Below, piece by piece: positions 1-8,048 of a stretch of 11,415 nucleotides of DNA (the stretch's first letter is position 1; each line of letters starts with the position of its first letter). This DNA is from Clostridiales bacterium (GTDB lineage: Bacteria; Bacillota; Clostridia; Lutisporales; Lutisporaceae). Position numbers and translations under genes: made by a program. The stretch is taken from positions 1-11,415 of the forward strand of contig JAAYKT010000158.1 in the NCBI GenBank assembly GCA_012522255.1, written 5' to 3'. Below the pieces are notes generated by a model that saw nothing but the letters and a program-made list of their open reading frames with translations, was not told the origin of the DNA and searched no databases.

Positions 1-9
1 GGGTAACTT

Positions 10-3000
10 ATGGTACATCCTGTTTCTTTTGGGAAAAGTGTGAGGATGAGCTACTCAAATATTGAAGAAGTAATGGATATGCCGGACCTTATTGAGGTTC
101 AGAAAAACTCTTATAACTGGTTTTTAAAAGAGGGCTTGAAGGAGGTTTTTAATGACATATCCCCTATAACGGATTATAGTGGGAACCTTATTTTGGAATT
201 TGTCGATTACTCCTTGGAAGGCAAGCCTAAATACAATGTTGAGGAATGTAAGGAAAGGGACGTTACATACTCCGCCCCTTTAAAAGTAAAAATCAGGTTG
301 GCAAACAAAACTAATAATGAAGTTAAAGAGCAAGAAGTCTTTATGGGTGACTTTCCTTTGATGACAGAACAGGGTACCTTTATTATTAATGGTGCTGAAA
401 GGGTTATAGTCAGTCAGTTGGTTAGGTCTCCCGGGGTGTATTATAGCGAGTCAATAGACAAGTCAGGCAAAAGGTTGCATTCTGCAACGGTTATTCCCAA
501 CAGAGGGGCTTGGTTGGAATACGAAATGGATTCAAACGACGTGATGTGGGTTAGGATTGACAGAACAAGGAAAATACCCATAACCGTATTTTTAAGAGCT
601 CTCGGCTATGGAACGGAACAGCAGATAAAAGATGTTTTAGGCGAGGACGAAAGAATAACCGCATCTCTTTTAAAAGATACTACCAAAAGTGCCGAAGAAG
701 GTTTAATAGAAGTGTATAGGCGCCTACGGCCAGGTGAACCGCCAACAGTGGAAAGTGCAAGGTCACTTATTGAAACACTGTTTTTCGATGCAAGAAGGTA
801 TGATCTGGCCAAGGTTGGAAGGTATAAATTTAATAAAAAGCTATCATTATCCTCAAGATTAAATGGTCAAAAACTATTTAAAGAAATAATTCTGCCAAGT
901 ACCGGAGAAGTTTTGGCAAAGGCAGGAGATAAACTTGACAGAGAAAAAGCCCGAGCAATACAAAATGCCGGTATTAATGAAGTATTTGTGGAGGTAGAAG
1001 AGGGTAATGGAGTAAAAGTTGTAGGCAATAATGTGGTAGATATAAATGAATATTTATCTTTTGATATATCACAATTGGATATAAAGGAACCGGTTAATTT
1101 GTCGGTGCTTAATGAAATATTGAAAGATTATAATTCTGAAAATGAAATCATAGATGAGATAAAAAACAGGATAAATGAATTAATCCCCAAACATATAGTT
1201 AAGGATGACATTGTAGCTTCTGTATCCTATGCTTTAAATATCATATACGGCATAGGAAATGTTGATGATATAGATCATTTAGGCAATAGAAGGCTCAGAT
1301 CTGTTGGAGAGCTGTTGCAAAATCAATTCAGGATTGGCCTGTCGAGAATGGAAAGAGTTGTTAGAGAAAGAATGACCATCCAGGATGTTGATTTGGTAAC
1401 ACCTCAGCAGCTCATAAATATAAGGCCTGTATCCGCAGCTATAAAAGAATTTTTTGGCAGCAGCCAGCTGTCACAGTTTATGGATCAAACTAACCCTTTG
1501 GCGGAATTGACTCATAAAAGAAGGTTGTCTGCTTTGGGACCGGGAGGCCTTTCCAGAGAAAGAGCCGGTTTTGAAGTCAGAGACGTGCATCATTCGCACT
1601 ACAGTAGGATGTGCCCGATTGAGACACCTGAAGGTCCGAATATTGGTTTGATAGGGAGTTTGAGTACTTATGCAAGGATAAACGAATATGGTTTTATTGA
1701 AGCACCCTATCGGGTTGTAAAAACAGATGAAAACGGAGAGAAGGTTGTAACGGAAGAAATCGTATATGTTACAGCGGATGTGGAAGATGAATATGTAGTT
1801 GCACAAGCCAACGAACCTTTGGATGCAGAGGGGCATTTTATAGATAAAAGAGTCGCTGCCCGGATAAGACATGAAATAATTGTGGTGCCGGTATCAGAGG
1901 TGGAGTATATGGACGTATCACCAAAACAGGTAGTTTCGGTGGCCACAGCTATGATACCTTTCTTGGAAAACGATGATGCCAACCGTGCGCTGATGGGTTC
2001 CAACATGCAAAGGCAGGCAGTTCCGCTTATTATGCCTGAGGGTGCTATCGTGGGTACGGGTATGGAATATAAAGCTGCCGCCGATTCGGGAGTAGTTGTT
2101 AAAGCCATAAATTCGGGCGTAGTCGAAAGAGTCAGCTCTAATGAAATAACTATTAAAAATGATGATGGTTTGAAAGATAAGTATCAGTTATTGAAATTTT
2201 CCAGGTCCAATCAGGGAACTTGCATTAACCAAAGGCCTTATGTAAGAAAAGGTGAGGAAGTAAAAAAAGGTGAGGTTATAGCAAATGGGCCATCTACAGA
2301 TTTGGGTGAGATAGCCCTTGGGAAAAATGTACTTATCGGTTTTATGACCTGGGAAGGTTATAATTATGAGGATGCTATCCTTATAAGTGAGAAACTGGTA
2401 AAAGAAGATGTTTTCACATCAATTCATATAGAGGAATATGAAGCCGAAGCCAGGGATACAAAACTTGGCCCCGAAGAAATAACCAGGGATATTCCCAATG
2501 TTGGGGAAGAAGCGTTAAAGGATTTGGACGACCGCGGAATTATCAGAATAGGTGCTGAAGTCAGAACCGGTGATATCTTAGTAGGAAAAGTGACTCCAAA
2601 GGGAGAAACGGAACTTACTGCGGAGGAAAGGCTTTTAAGAGCAATATTCGGTGAAAAAGCCAGGGAAGTAAGAGATACTTCACTGAGGGTTCCCCATGGA
2701 GAAGCCGGTATAGTTGTAGATGTAAAAGTTTTTACGAGGGAAAATGGAGATGAGCTTCCACCGGGAGTCAATCAATTGGTGAGGGTGTATATAGCTCAAA
2801 AAAGAAAGATTTCCGTTGGAGATAAAATGGCGGGGAGGCACGGTAATAAAGGTGTTATTTCAAGAATACTTCCTGAAGAAGATATGCCATTCTTACCCAA
2901 TGGCACACCTTTGGAAATAGTGCTGAATCCGTTGGGAGTACCGTCCCGTATGAATATCGGACAGGTACTTGAGGTTCATCTCGGTTTAGCTGCCAAAGCC

Positions 3001-4011
3001 TTGGGCTGGAGAATTTCAACACCGGTATTTGACGGAGCCAATGAGAACGAAATAATGGATACTTTAGAGATGGCGAACAAGGTCATACAAGTGAAAAAAC
3101 AATTAAAAATGATAAAAGATCAATTAGTTTTATCAGAAAATGATACTGATTATATAGTTGATACAAAATCAAACCTGGAAATAATAGAGGATTATCTAAA
3201 GGACAGGATTTTTAGTATTGACGAAAGGTTAACGGCTGTAAAGGATAAAATAAAGGCCGCAGACTTGAGTAGCAAGAAAAGTGTTGAAGAATTAATAGAG
3301 AGTTTCGGAGAGAATCCGCTGGATGATATAACCCTGGACAGAACAGGAAAAATAGAGCTTAGGGATGGCAGGACAGGAGAATACTTTGACAATCCTATTA
3401 CCGTAGGATATATGTATATTCTAAAACTTCTGCATTTGGTAGATGATAAAATACATGCCAGGTCAACAGGCCCTTATTCCTTGGTTACTCAGCAACCGCT
3501 GGGTGGAAAAGCGCAGTTTGGCGGTCAGCGGTTTGGGGAAATGGAGGTATGGGCTCTTGAAGCCTATGGAGCTGCTCATACACTTCAGGAGATACTCACA
3601 GTTAAATCCGACGATGTGGTCGGAAGGGTAAAAACCTATGAATCCATAGTAAAAGGTGAGAACATACCTGAACCCGGAGTGCCGGAGTCATTCAAAGTGC
3701 TGATAAAAGAGCTTCAAAGCTTGGCACTTGATGTAAAGGTGTTCACCGAAGAGAAAGAAGAAATTACAATTAAAGAATCTGTTGATGATAATCTGGACGA
3801 TATAAGCAATGAGATGGAAGTAAGAGATGATATGGATCTATCAAATATTCCTTATAAGAGCGTAAAGGAAGAGGAAAAAGAAAACCTTTATGATGACTAT
3901 AACGATGAGGCAGATGACTTTGAATTTGACTTGGATATAGACGATTTGATAATTGAAGAAGAAATAGAGGATAAGGGAACAGAAAATATTGATGAAGAAG
4001 AAGACTATTAA
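10..4011 (+). CDS. rpoB: DNA-directed RNA polymerase subunit beta
   Basis: Beta subunit of the core RNA polymerase; with beta' it forms the active-site cleft and the RNA-DNA hybrid channel. The N-terminus (MVHPVSFGKSVRMSY) matches the usual clostridial start, so the ATG at 10 is taken; only GGG at 1-3 remains of a possible ribosome binding site. Visible landmarks are the rifampicin pocket at residues 483-514 (GSSQLSQFMDQ then HKRRLSALGPGGL), PIETPEGPNIGLI at 536-548, and GDKMAGRHGNKG at 937-948 with the two active-site lysines. Near the end come DGRTGEYFDNP and GGKAQFGGQRFGEMEVWALEAYGAA. The residues aligned with E. coli Q513, D516, H526, R529, S531 and L533 are all wild type, so rifampicin sensitivity is expected. 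At 1333 residues it is longer than the roughly 1190-1250 common in Firmicutes. The excess lies in an insert at about 1023-1109 and an acidic tail from 1246. S532 and A679 replace residues usually Gly and Pro. Confidence 0.99.
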   Translation: MVHPVSFGKSVRMSYSNIEEVMDMPDLIEVQKNSYNWFLKEGLKEVFNDISPITDYSGNLILEFVDYSLEGKPKYNVEECKERDVTYSAPLKVKIRLANKTNNEVKEQEVFMGDFPLMTEQGTFIINGAERVIVSQLVRSPGVYYSESIDKSGKRLHSATVIPNRGAWLEYEMDSNDVMWVRIDRTRKIPITVFLRALGYGTEQQIKDVLGEDERITASLLKDTTKSAEEGLIEVYRRLRPGEPPTVESARSLIETLFFDARRYDLAKVGRYKFNKKLSLSSRLNGQKLFKEIILPSTGEVLAKAGDKLDREKARAIQNAGINEVFVEVEEGNGVKVVGNNVVDINEYLSFDISQLDIKEPVNLSVLNEILKDYNSENEIIDEIKNRINELIPKHIVKDDIVASVSYALNIIYGIGNVDDIDHLGNRRLRSVGELLQNQFRIGLSRMERVVRERMTIQDVDLVTPQQLINIRPVSAAIKEFFGSSQLSQFMDQTNPLAELTHKRRLSALGPGGLSRERAGFEVRDVHHSHYSRMCPIETPEGPNIGLIGSLSTYARINEYGFIEAPYRVVKTDENGEKVVTEEIVYVTADVEDEYVVAQANEPLDAEGHFIDKRVAARIRHEIIVVPVSEVEYMDVSPKQVVSVATAMIPFLENDDANRALMGSNMQRQAVPLIMPEGAIVGTGMEYKAAADSGVVVKAINSGVVERVSSNEITIKNDDGLKDKYQLLKFSRSNQGTCINQRPYVRKGEEVKKGEVIANGPSTDLGEIALGKNVLIGFMTWEGYNYEDAILISEKLVKEDVFTSIHIEEYEAEARDTKLGPEEITRDIPNVGEEALKDLDDRGIIRIGAEVRTGDILVGKVTPKGETELTAEERLLRAIFGEKAREVRDTSLRVPHGEAGIVVDVKVFTRENGDELPPGVNQLVRVYIAQKRKISVGDKMAGRHGNKGVISRILPEEDMPFLPNGTPLEIVLNPLGVPSRMNIGQVLEVHLGLAAKALGWRISTPVFDGANENEIMDTLEMANKVIQVKKQLKMIKDQLVLSENDTDYIVDTKSNLEIIEDYLKDRIFSIDERLTAVKDKIKAADLSSKKSVEELIESFGENPLDDITLDRTGKIELRDGRTGEYFDNPITVGYMYILKLLHLVDDKIHARSTGPYSLVTQQPLGGKAQFGGQRFGEMEVWALEAYGAAHTLQEILTVKSDDVVGRVKTYESIVKGENIPEPGVPESFKVLIKELQSLALDVKVFTEEKEEITIKESVDDNLDDISNEMEVRDDMDLSNIPYKSVKEEEKENLYDDYNDEADDFEFDLDIDDLIIEEEIEDKGTENIDEEEDY

Positions 4012-4020
4012 GGAAGGGAG
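4010..4020 (+). promoter_or_regulatory. Ribosome binding site deciding the rpoC start
   Basis: AAGGAAGGGAG overlaps the rpoB stop codon (TAA at 4009-4011). It lies 10 nt before TTG 4031, a workable though slightly long spacing. The in-frame ATG at 3992 has only a weak AAGGG 14 nt upstream and would add residues absent from the family. The position suggests that ribosomes ending rpoB reload here, so the two large subunits would be translationally coupled; that coupling is inference. Confidence 0.65.
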
Positions 4021-4030
4021 AGAAGAGCCC

Positions 4031-7000
4031 TTGTTGGAATTAAATAATTTTGAATCTCTAAAAATCGGATTGGCTTCCCCTGAAAACATCAGGGAGTGGT
4101 CAAAAGGTGAAGTGAAAAAACCTGAGACTATCAACTACAGGACTCTAAAACCGGAAAAAGAAGGTTTGTTTTGCGAAAGGATTTTTGGTCCAACAAAAGA
4201 TTGGGAATGTCATTGCGGGAAATATAAAAGAATTAGGTACAAAGGTATTATTTGTGACAGATGCGGCGTTGAAGTGACAAAAGCCAAAGTGAGAAGAGAA
4301 AGAATAGGGCATATAGAATTGGCTGCCCCTGTATCTCATATATGGTACTTTAAAGGTATACCGAGTCGTATGGGCCTTCTGCTTGACATGTCGCCGAGAG
4401 CCTTGGAAAAGGTACTGTATTTTGCGTCCTATATTGTAGTTGATGCCGGGGAAACAGGTTTATCTGTAAAACAACTTTTAAATGAGAAAGAATATAGGGA
4501 AGCTATAGAAAAATACGGACATAACAAGTTCAGAGTAGGCATGGGTGCCGAGGCTGTTAAAGAACTTTTGGAAGTAATAGATTTGGATGCCCTGTCAAAA
4601 GATTTGAGAGTGGATTTAAAAGAAAGTACCGGGCAAAAAAAGTTGCGTACTGTCAGGAGACTTGAAGTTGTAGAAGCCTTTAGAAAATCCGGAAATAAAC
4701 CTGAATGGATGATTCTTGATGTGATTCCTGTAATTCCACCGGATTTAAGGCCAATGGTACAGTTAGACGGTGGCAGATTTGCTACTTCAGACCTTAATGA
4801 CTTGTATCGCAGGGTAATAAATAGAAATAACAGATTAAAAAGACTTTTGGATTTACAGGCACCTGATATAATAGTCAGAAATGAAAAAAGAATGCTTCAA
4901 GAGGCCGTGGATGCCCTTATTGATAACGGCAGGCGGGGACGTCCCGTTACAGGACCCGGAAACAGACCTCTTAAATCTTTATCCGATATGCTCAAAGGTA
5001 AACAGGGAAGATTCAGACAGAATTTATTAGGAAAACGTGTTGACTATTCCGGTAGGTCTGTTATCGTCGTAGGCCCGGATCTTAAGCTTTATCAATGCGG
5101 GTTACCCAAGGAAATGGCTTTGGAATTATTCAAACCCTTCGTTATGAAAAAACTGGTCAATGATGGACTTGCACATAATATAAAGAGCGCCAAACGCATG
5201 GTGGAAAGAGTTAAGACGGAAGTATGGGATGTTTTGGAAGAAGTTATAAAAGAGCATCCTGTATTATTAAACCGTGCTCCTACTTTACACAGATTGGGCA
5301 TACAGGCATTTGAACCGGTACTGGTGGAAGGAAGGGCTCTTAAACTTCATCCTCTTGTTTGCACTGCATACAATGCCGATTTTGACGGTGACCAGATGGC
5401 GGTTCATGTACCCTTGTCCGTTGAAGCCCAAGCAGAAGCAAGATTTTTGATGCTTTCATCCAATAATATATTGGCTCCTAAAGACGGCAGGCCGGTGGTA
5501 AGCCCTACTCAGGATATGGTTATGGGTATTTACTATCTGACAATACATGTATCTGGTGAAAAGGGAGAAGGCAGGATTTTTTCCAATTATAACGAGATGC
5601 TTATGGCATATCAGTTAGGGGAAATTGGACTTCATGCTATGGTAAAAGTAAGGATAGAACGCGAATTTAATGGTCAAAAAAGAACCAAAATCATAGAAAA
5701 TACTGCGGGCAGATTTATATTTAATGAATCTGTTCCTCAAAATATAGGATTTGTTGACAGAACAATAGAAGAAAATATGTTTGCTCTGGAATATGATCCT
5801 CGGGAAAATGACGGAAAGCCGAAACCTGTAGATAAAAAAATGTTAGGTGAAATAGTAGATAAATGCTATAGGAAATATGGGGCTTCAAAAACAGCTGTGG
5901 TTTTGGACGAAATTAAAAGAATAGGTTTTAATTTCGCGACAAAGGGAGCCATAACTATTGGTGTCACGGATATAGCCATTCCAAAAGAAAAGAAGGAGCT
6001 TTTATCAGAGTCTGATTCAAAAATAGATAGCATAGAGAGACTTTTCAGAAGAGGGCTTATATCTGATAACGAAAGATATGAACAAGTTATAGAAACCTGG
6101 CAGGATACAACAGAAAATATAACAAATGCTCTTATGAAATACTTGGATAGATTGAACCCGGTGTATATGATGGCAAACTCCGGTGCAAGAGGCAGCGTAA
6201 ATCAGATAAGACAACTTGCGGGAATGAGGGGTCTTATGGCAAATACATCCGGAATGATAATAGAAATACCTATAAGGGCAAATTTCAGAGAAGGTTTAAA
6301 TGTACTTGAATTTTTCATATCTACTCACGGAGCCAGAAAAGGACTTGCGGATACCGCACTTAGAACTGCAGACTCAGGTTACTTAACCAGACGTCTGGTG
6401 GATGTGAGCCAGGAAGTAATAGTCAGGGAAGATGATTGCGGCACGGAAGAAGGACTCTGGGTTTCTGAAATCAGAGACGGTGATGAAATTATTGAAAAAT
6501 TGGAAGACAGACTAATCGGCAGGTTCACTATAAATGATGTAATACATCCAAAGACCGGGTTGGTTATAGTTAAAAAGGACATTTTGATTACAGACGAAAT
6601 GGCAAAGAAGATTGTAGATGCAGGTGTTAAAAGCGTATATATTCGTTCCATACTGAATTGTCGTTCCAGATACGGTGTGTGTGCGAAATGCTATGGAGTC
6701 AACTTGGCAATCGGGGATATGGTAAGTATTGGGGAAGCTGTCGGTATAATAGCAGCTCAATCCATAGGCGAACCCGGGACCCAGTTGACCATGAGAACTT
6801 TCCATACAGGCGGTGCCTACGTTGAAGGAGATGACATCACTCAGGGTCTGCCAAGGGTGGAGGAATTATTTGAAGCAAGAAAGCCTAAAGGGCTGGCAAT
6901 AATATCTGAAATTTCAGGTACTGTAAAGATTAATGATTCAAATAAAAAGAAAAAAGAAGTAACTGTTACGGATGAAGACGGAGAAAGCAGAAACTACGGT

Positions 7001-7639
7001 ATTCCTTATGGTTCAAGGGTTAAAGTAGTTGATGGTGATGTAATAGAAGCGGGAGATGAAATAACGGAAGGTTCCGTGAACCCTCACGACATATTGAAGA
7101 TTAAAGGTGTGGTAGGTGTTCAAACTTACCTGCTACAGGAAGTGCAAAGGGTTTACAGGCTTCAGGGAGTCGATATTGCCGATAAACACATAGAGGTCAT
7201 AGTAAGGCAAATGCTTAGAAAAGTTAAAATAGATGATGCGGGGGATACCGATTTATTGCCCGGTGGATTATTTGATATTTTTAAATATGAAGAAGAAAAT
7301 AATGCAATTGCGGAACAGGGCGGGAAAAGGGCTTCTGGCAAAAGGGTGCTTTTGGGCATTACGAAAGCCTCCCTTGCGACGGATTCATTCTTATCTGCAG
7401 CTTCATTCCAAGAAACCACGCGCGTGCTTACAGAGGCTTCGATAAAAGGTAAGGAGGATCCTCTTGTGGGACTCAAAGAAAATGTCATAATAGGTAAATT
7501 GATACCCGCAGGTACAGGATTGAAAAGATACAAAGATGTCGGAATTAAATTTGCAAATGAAGATATAACTCAAAATGAAGAAAGTCTTGACGATGAAGAA
7601 GCACCTGTACAGAATCCAATGGAAGGAATAAGTATATAA
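4031..7639 (+). CDS. rpoC: DNA-directed RNA polymerase subunit beta'
   Basis: Largest core RNA polymerase subunit; it holds the catalytic magnesium and the clamp. From TTG 4031 the protein is 1202 residues, beginning MLELNNFESLKIGLASPE, which fits the family's MFELNNF start and usual length (about 1200 in Bacillus). An in-frame ATG at 3992 would add 13 residues and overlap rpoB. The N-terminal zinc ribbon uses C60, C62, C75 and C78. The catalytic motif NADFDGDQ is at 448-455, with D450, D452 and D454. The bridge-helix segment (NVLEFFISTHGARKGLADTA) follows, then the second zinc site with C803, C877, C884 and C887. The trigger loop has R922 and H925 in MRTFHTGG, and the C-terminus ends with the LGITKASL and FLSAASFQETTRVLTEA stretches. 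No large inserts are seen; the trigger-loop tip is slightly long (AYVEG before DDITQ). The rpoB stop lies 19 nt upstream, so the pair is one transcription unit. Start position is less certain than identity. Confidence 0.98.
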   Translation: MLELNNFESLKIGLASPENIREWSKGEVKKPETINYRTLKPEKEGLFCERIFGPTKDWECHCGKYKRIRYKGIICDRCGVEVTKAKVRRERIGHIELAAPVSHIWYFKGIPSRMGLLLDMSPRALEKVLYFASYIVVDAGETGLSVKQLLNEKEYREAIEKYGHNKFRVGMGAEAVKELLEVIDLDALSKDLRVDLKESTGQKKLRTVRRLEVVEAFRKSGNKPEWMILDVIPVIPPDLRPMVQLDGGRFATSDLNDLYRRVINRNNRLKRLLDLQAPDIIVRNEKRMLQEAVDALIDNGRRGRPVTGPGNRPLKSLSDMLKGKQGRFRQNLLGKRVDYSGRSVIVVGPDLKLYQCGLPKEMALELFKPFVMKKLVNDGLAHNIKSAKRMVERVKTEVWDVLEEVIKEHPVLLNRAPTLHRLGIQAFEPVLVEGRALKLHPLVCTAYNADFDGDQMAVHVPLSVEAQAEARFLMLSSNNILAPKDGRPVVSPTQDMVMGIYYLTIHVSGEKGEGRIFSNYNEMLMAYQLGEIGLHAMVKVRIEREFNGQKRTKIIENTAGRFIFNESVPQNIGFVDRTIEENMFALEYDPRENDGKPKPVDKKMLGEIVDKCYRKYGASKTAVVLDEIKRIGFNFATKGAITIGVTDIAIPKEKKELLSESDSKIDSIERLFRRGLISDNERYEQVIETWQDTTENITNALMKYLDRLNPVYMMANSGARGSVNQIRQLAGMRGLMANTSGMIIEIPIRANFREGLNVLEFFISTHGARKGLADTALRTADSGYLTRRLVDVSQEVIVREDDCGTEEGLWVSEIRDGDEIIEKLEDRLIGRFTINDVIHPKTGLVIVKKDILITDEMAKKIVDAGVKSVYIRSILNCRSRYGVCAKCYGVNLAIGDMVSIGEAVGIIAAQSIGEPGTQLTMRTFHTGGAYVEGDDITQGLPRVEELFEARKPKGLAIISEISGTVKINDSNKKKKEVTVTDEDGESRNYGIPYGSRVKVVDGDVIEAGDEITEGSVNPHDILKIKGVVGVQTYLLQEVQRVYRLQGVDIADKHIEVIVRQMLRKVKIDDAGDTDLLPGGLFDIFKYEEENNAIAEQGGKRASGKRVLLGITKASLATDSFLSAASFQETTRVLTEASIKGKEDPLVGLKENVIIGKLIPAGTGLKRYKDVGIKFANEDITQNEESLDDEEAPVQNPMEGISI

Positions 7640-7666
7640 AAGCATAAAATAACAAAAATCTTAGCA

Positions 7667-7696
7667 TTGACATGAAAATGATTTAAGTGATAAAAT
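7667..7696 (+). promoter_or_regulatory. Sigma-A type promoter upstream of the L7Ae-rpsL-rpsG-fusA-tuf unit
   Basis: A perfect -35 box TTGACA (7667-7672) is followed after 18 bp by TAAAAT (7691-7696), a five-of-six match to TATAAT. TG at 7688-7689 with one base before the -10 makes it an extended -10. Transcription would begin near 7702-7705, leaving a leader of about 40 nt before the ATG at 7745. It is the only strong promoter-like sequence in the gaps of this window. It probably gives the str-type genes their own supply of transcripts in addition to read-through from rpoC, after which no terminator is visible. Confidence 0.72.
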
Positions 7697-7731
7697 AAGC
7701 AGGTGTGTTAAAACCGGTATTCTTTTAATGC

Positions 7732-7739
7732 AAGGAGGT
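7732..7739 (+). promoter_or_regulatory. Consensus ribosome binding site for the L7Ae gene
   Basis: AAGGAGGT lies with the end of its GGAGG core 6 nt before ATG 7745. It is a full match to the 16S anti-Shine-Dalgarno sequence and fixes the start of the small L7Ae gene. Confidence 0.85.
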
Positions 7740-7744
7740 ATTAT

Positions 7745-7990
7745 ATGGATGGATTAAAAGCCTCAAAAAAAAGGATAATAGGGTTAAAACAAACAATAAG
7801 GGCAATTAAGGAAAACAAAGTCCGAAAAGTATATGTGGCAAAAGATGCTGATGACCATATTAAAAATAATATACTTAAAGAAAGCAATGGTAAGGATATA
7901 GAAATTATATACGTTAATACCATGAAGGAACTTGGGGAGGCGTGTGGTATTGAGGTCAAAGCTTCGACAGCATCTTTATTAAAAGACTGA
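7745..7990 (+). CDS. rplGB: L7Ae/L30e-family RNA-binding ribosomal protein (YbxF/RplGB type)
   Basis: Small 81-residue protein of the L7Ae/L30e/Gadd45 family. Its Bacillus counterpart YbxF (RplGB) binds kink-turn RNA and is thought to associate with the ribosome; its exact role is not settled. The family is shown by the early IIGLKQTIRAI segment, the VRKVYVAKDAD strand and turn near residues 26-35, and the LGEACGIEV signature near the C-terminus. Bacillus YbxF has closely similar segments (IIGTKQTVKALK, VVVAKDAD, LGKACGIEV). Length is normal. Its position between rpoC and rpsL is the conserved Firmicutes arrangement and supports the assignment. It is the first gene after the promoter at 7667-7696 and has a perfect ribosome binding site. 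A hairpin overlaps its TGA stop. The functional claim rests on homology only. Confidence 0.93.
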   Translation: MDGLKASKKRIIGLKQTIRAIKENKVRKVYVAKDADDHIKNNILKESNGKDIEIIYVNTMKELGEACGIEVKASTASLLKD

Positions 7991-8019
7991 AACATACCCC
8001 TATTAAACGGGGTATGTTT
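7990..8019 (+). repeat. Perfect 11-bp hairpin overlapping the L7Ae stop codon
   Basis: AAACATACCCC (7990-8000) and GGGGTATGTTT (8009-8019) are exact reverse complements with an 8-nt loop. The stem includes the last base of the TGA stop. Four G-C pairs sit next to the loop. What follows (AGATATATATG) is not a uridine tract, so it is at best a weak terminator. A leaky attenuator ahead of rpsL, an RNA-processing site or an mRNA-stability element are all possible. Confidence 0.75.
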
Positions 8020-8033
8020 AGATATATATGTAA

Positions 8034-8041
8034 AAGGAGGT
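8034..8041 (+). promoter_or_regulatory. Consensus ribosome binding site for rpsL
   Basis: AAGGAGGT stands with its GGAGG core ending 8 nt before ATG 8049. No separate promoter is visible between the hairpin at 7990-8019 and rpsL, so rpsL is probably read from upstream transcripts. Confidence 0.85.
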
Positions 8042-8048
8042 GTGATGT

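Noticed and set aside
1456..1551. Rifampicin-resistance changes in rpoB and streptomycin-resistance changes in rpsL
   Set aside because: All the commonly mutated positions (rpoB residues 489, 492, 502, 505, 507, 509; rpsL K43 and K88) are wild type.
1471..2108. Long reverse-strand open frames across rpoB, and similar ones across rpoC and fusA
   Set aside because: They lie wholly opposite well-conserved coding sequence and have no ribosome binding sites or recognisable protein features.
7640..7666. Terminator after rpoC
   Set aside because: The stretch is A+T-rich but has no G+C-bearing stem followed by a T run.
7703..7744. Kink-turn in the L7Ae leader for autoregulation by its own product
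   Set aside because: The leader shows only a weak TTAAAA/TTTTAA pairing and no tandem G-A motif next to a three-base bulge, so a kink-turn is not supported.
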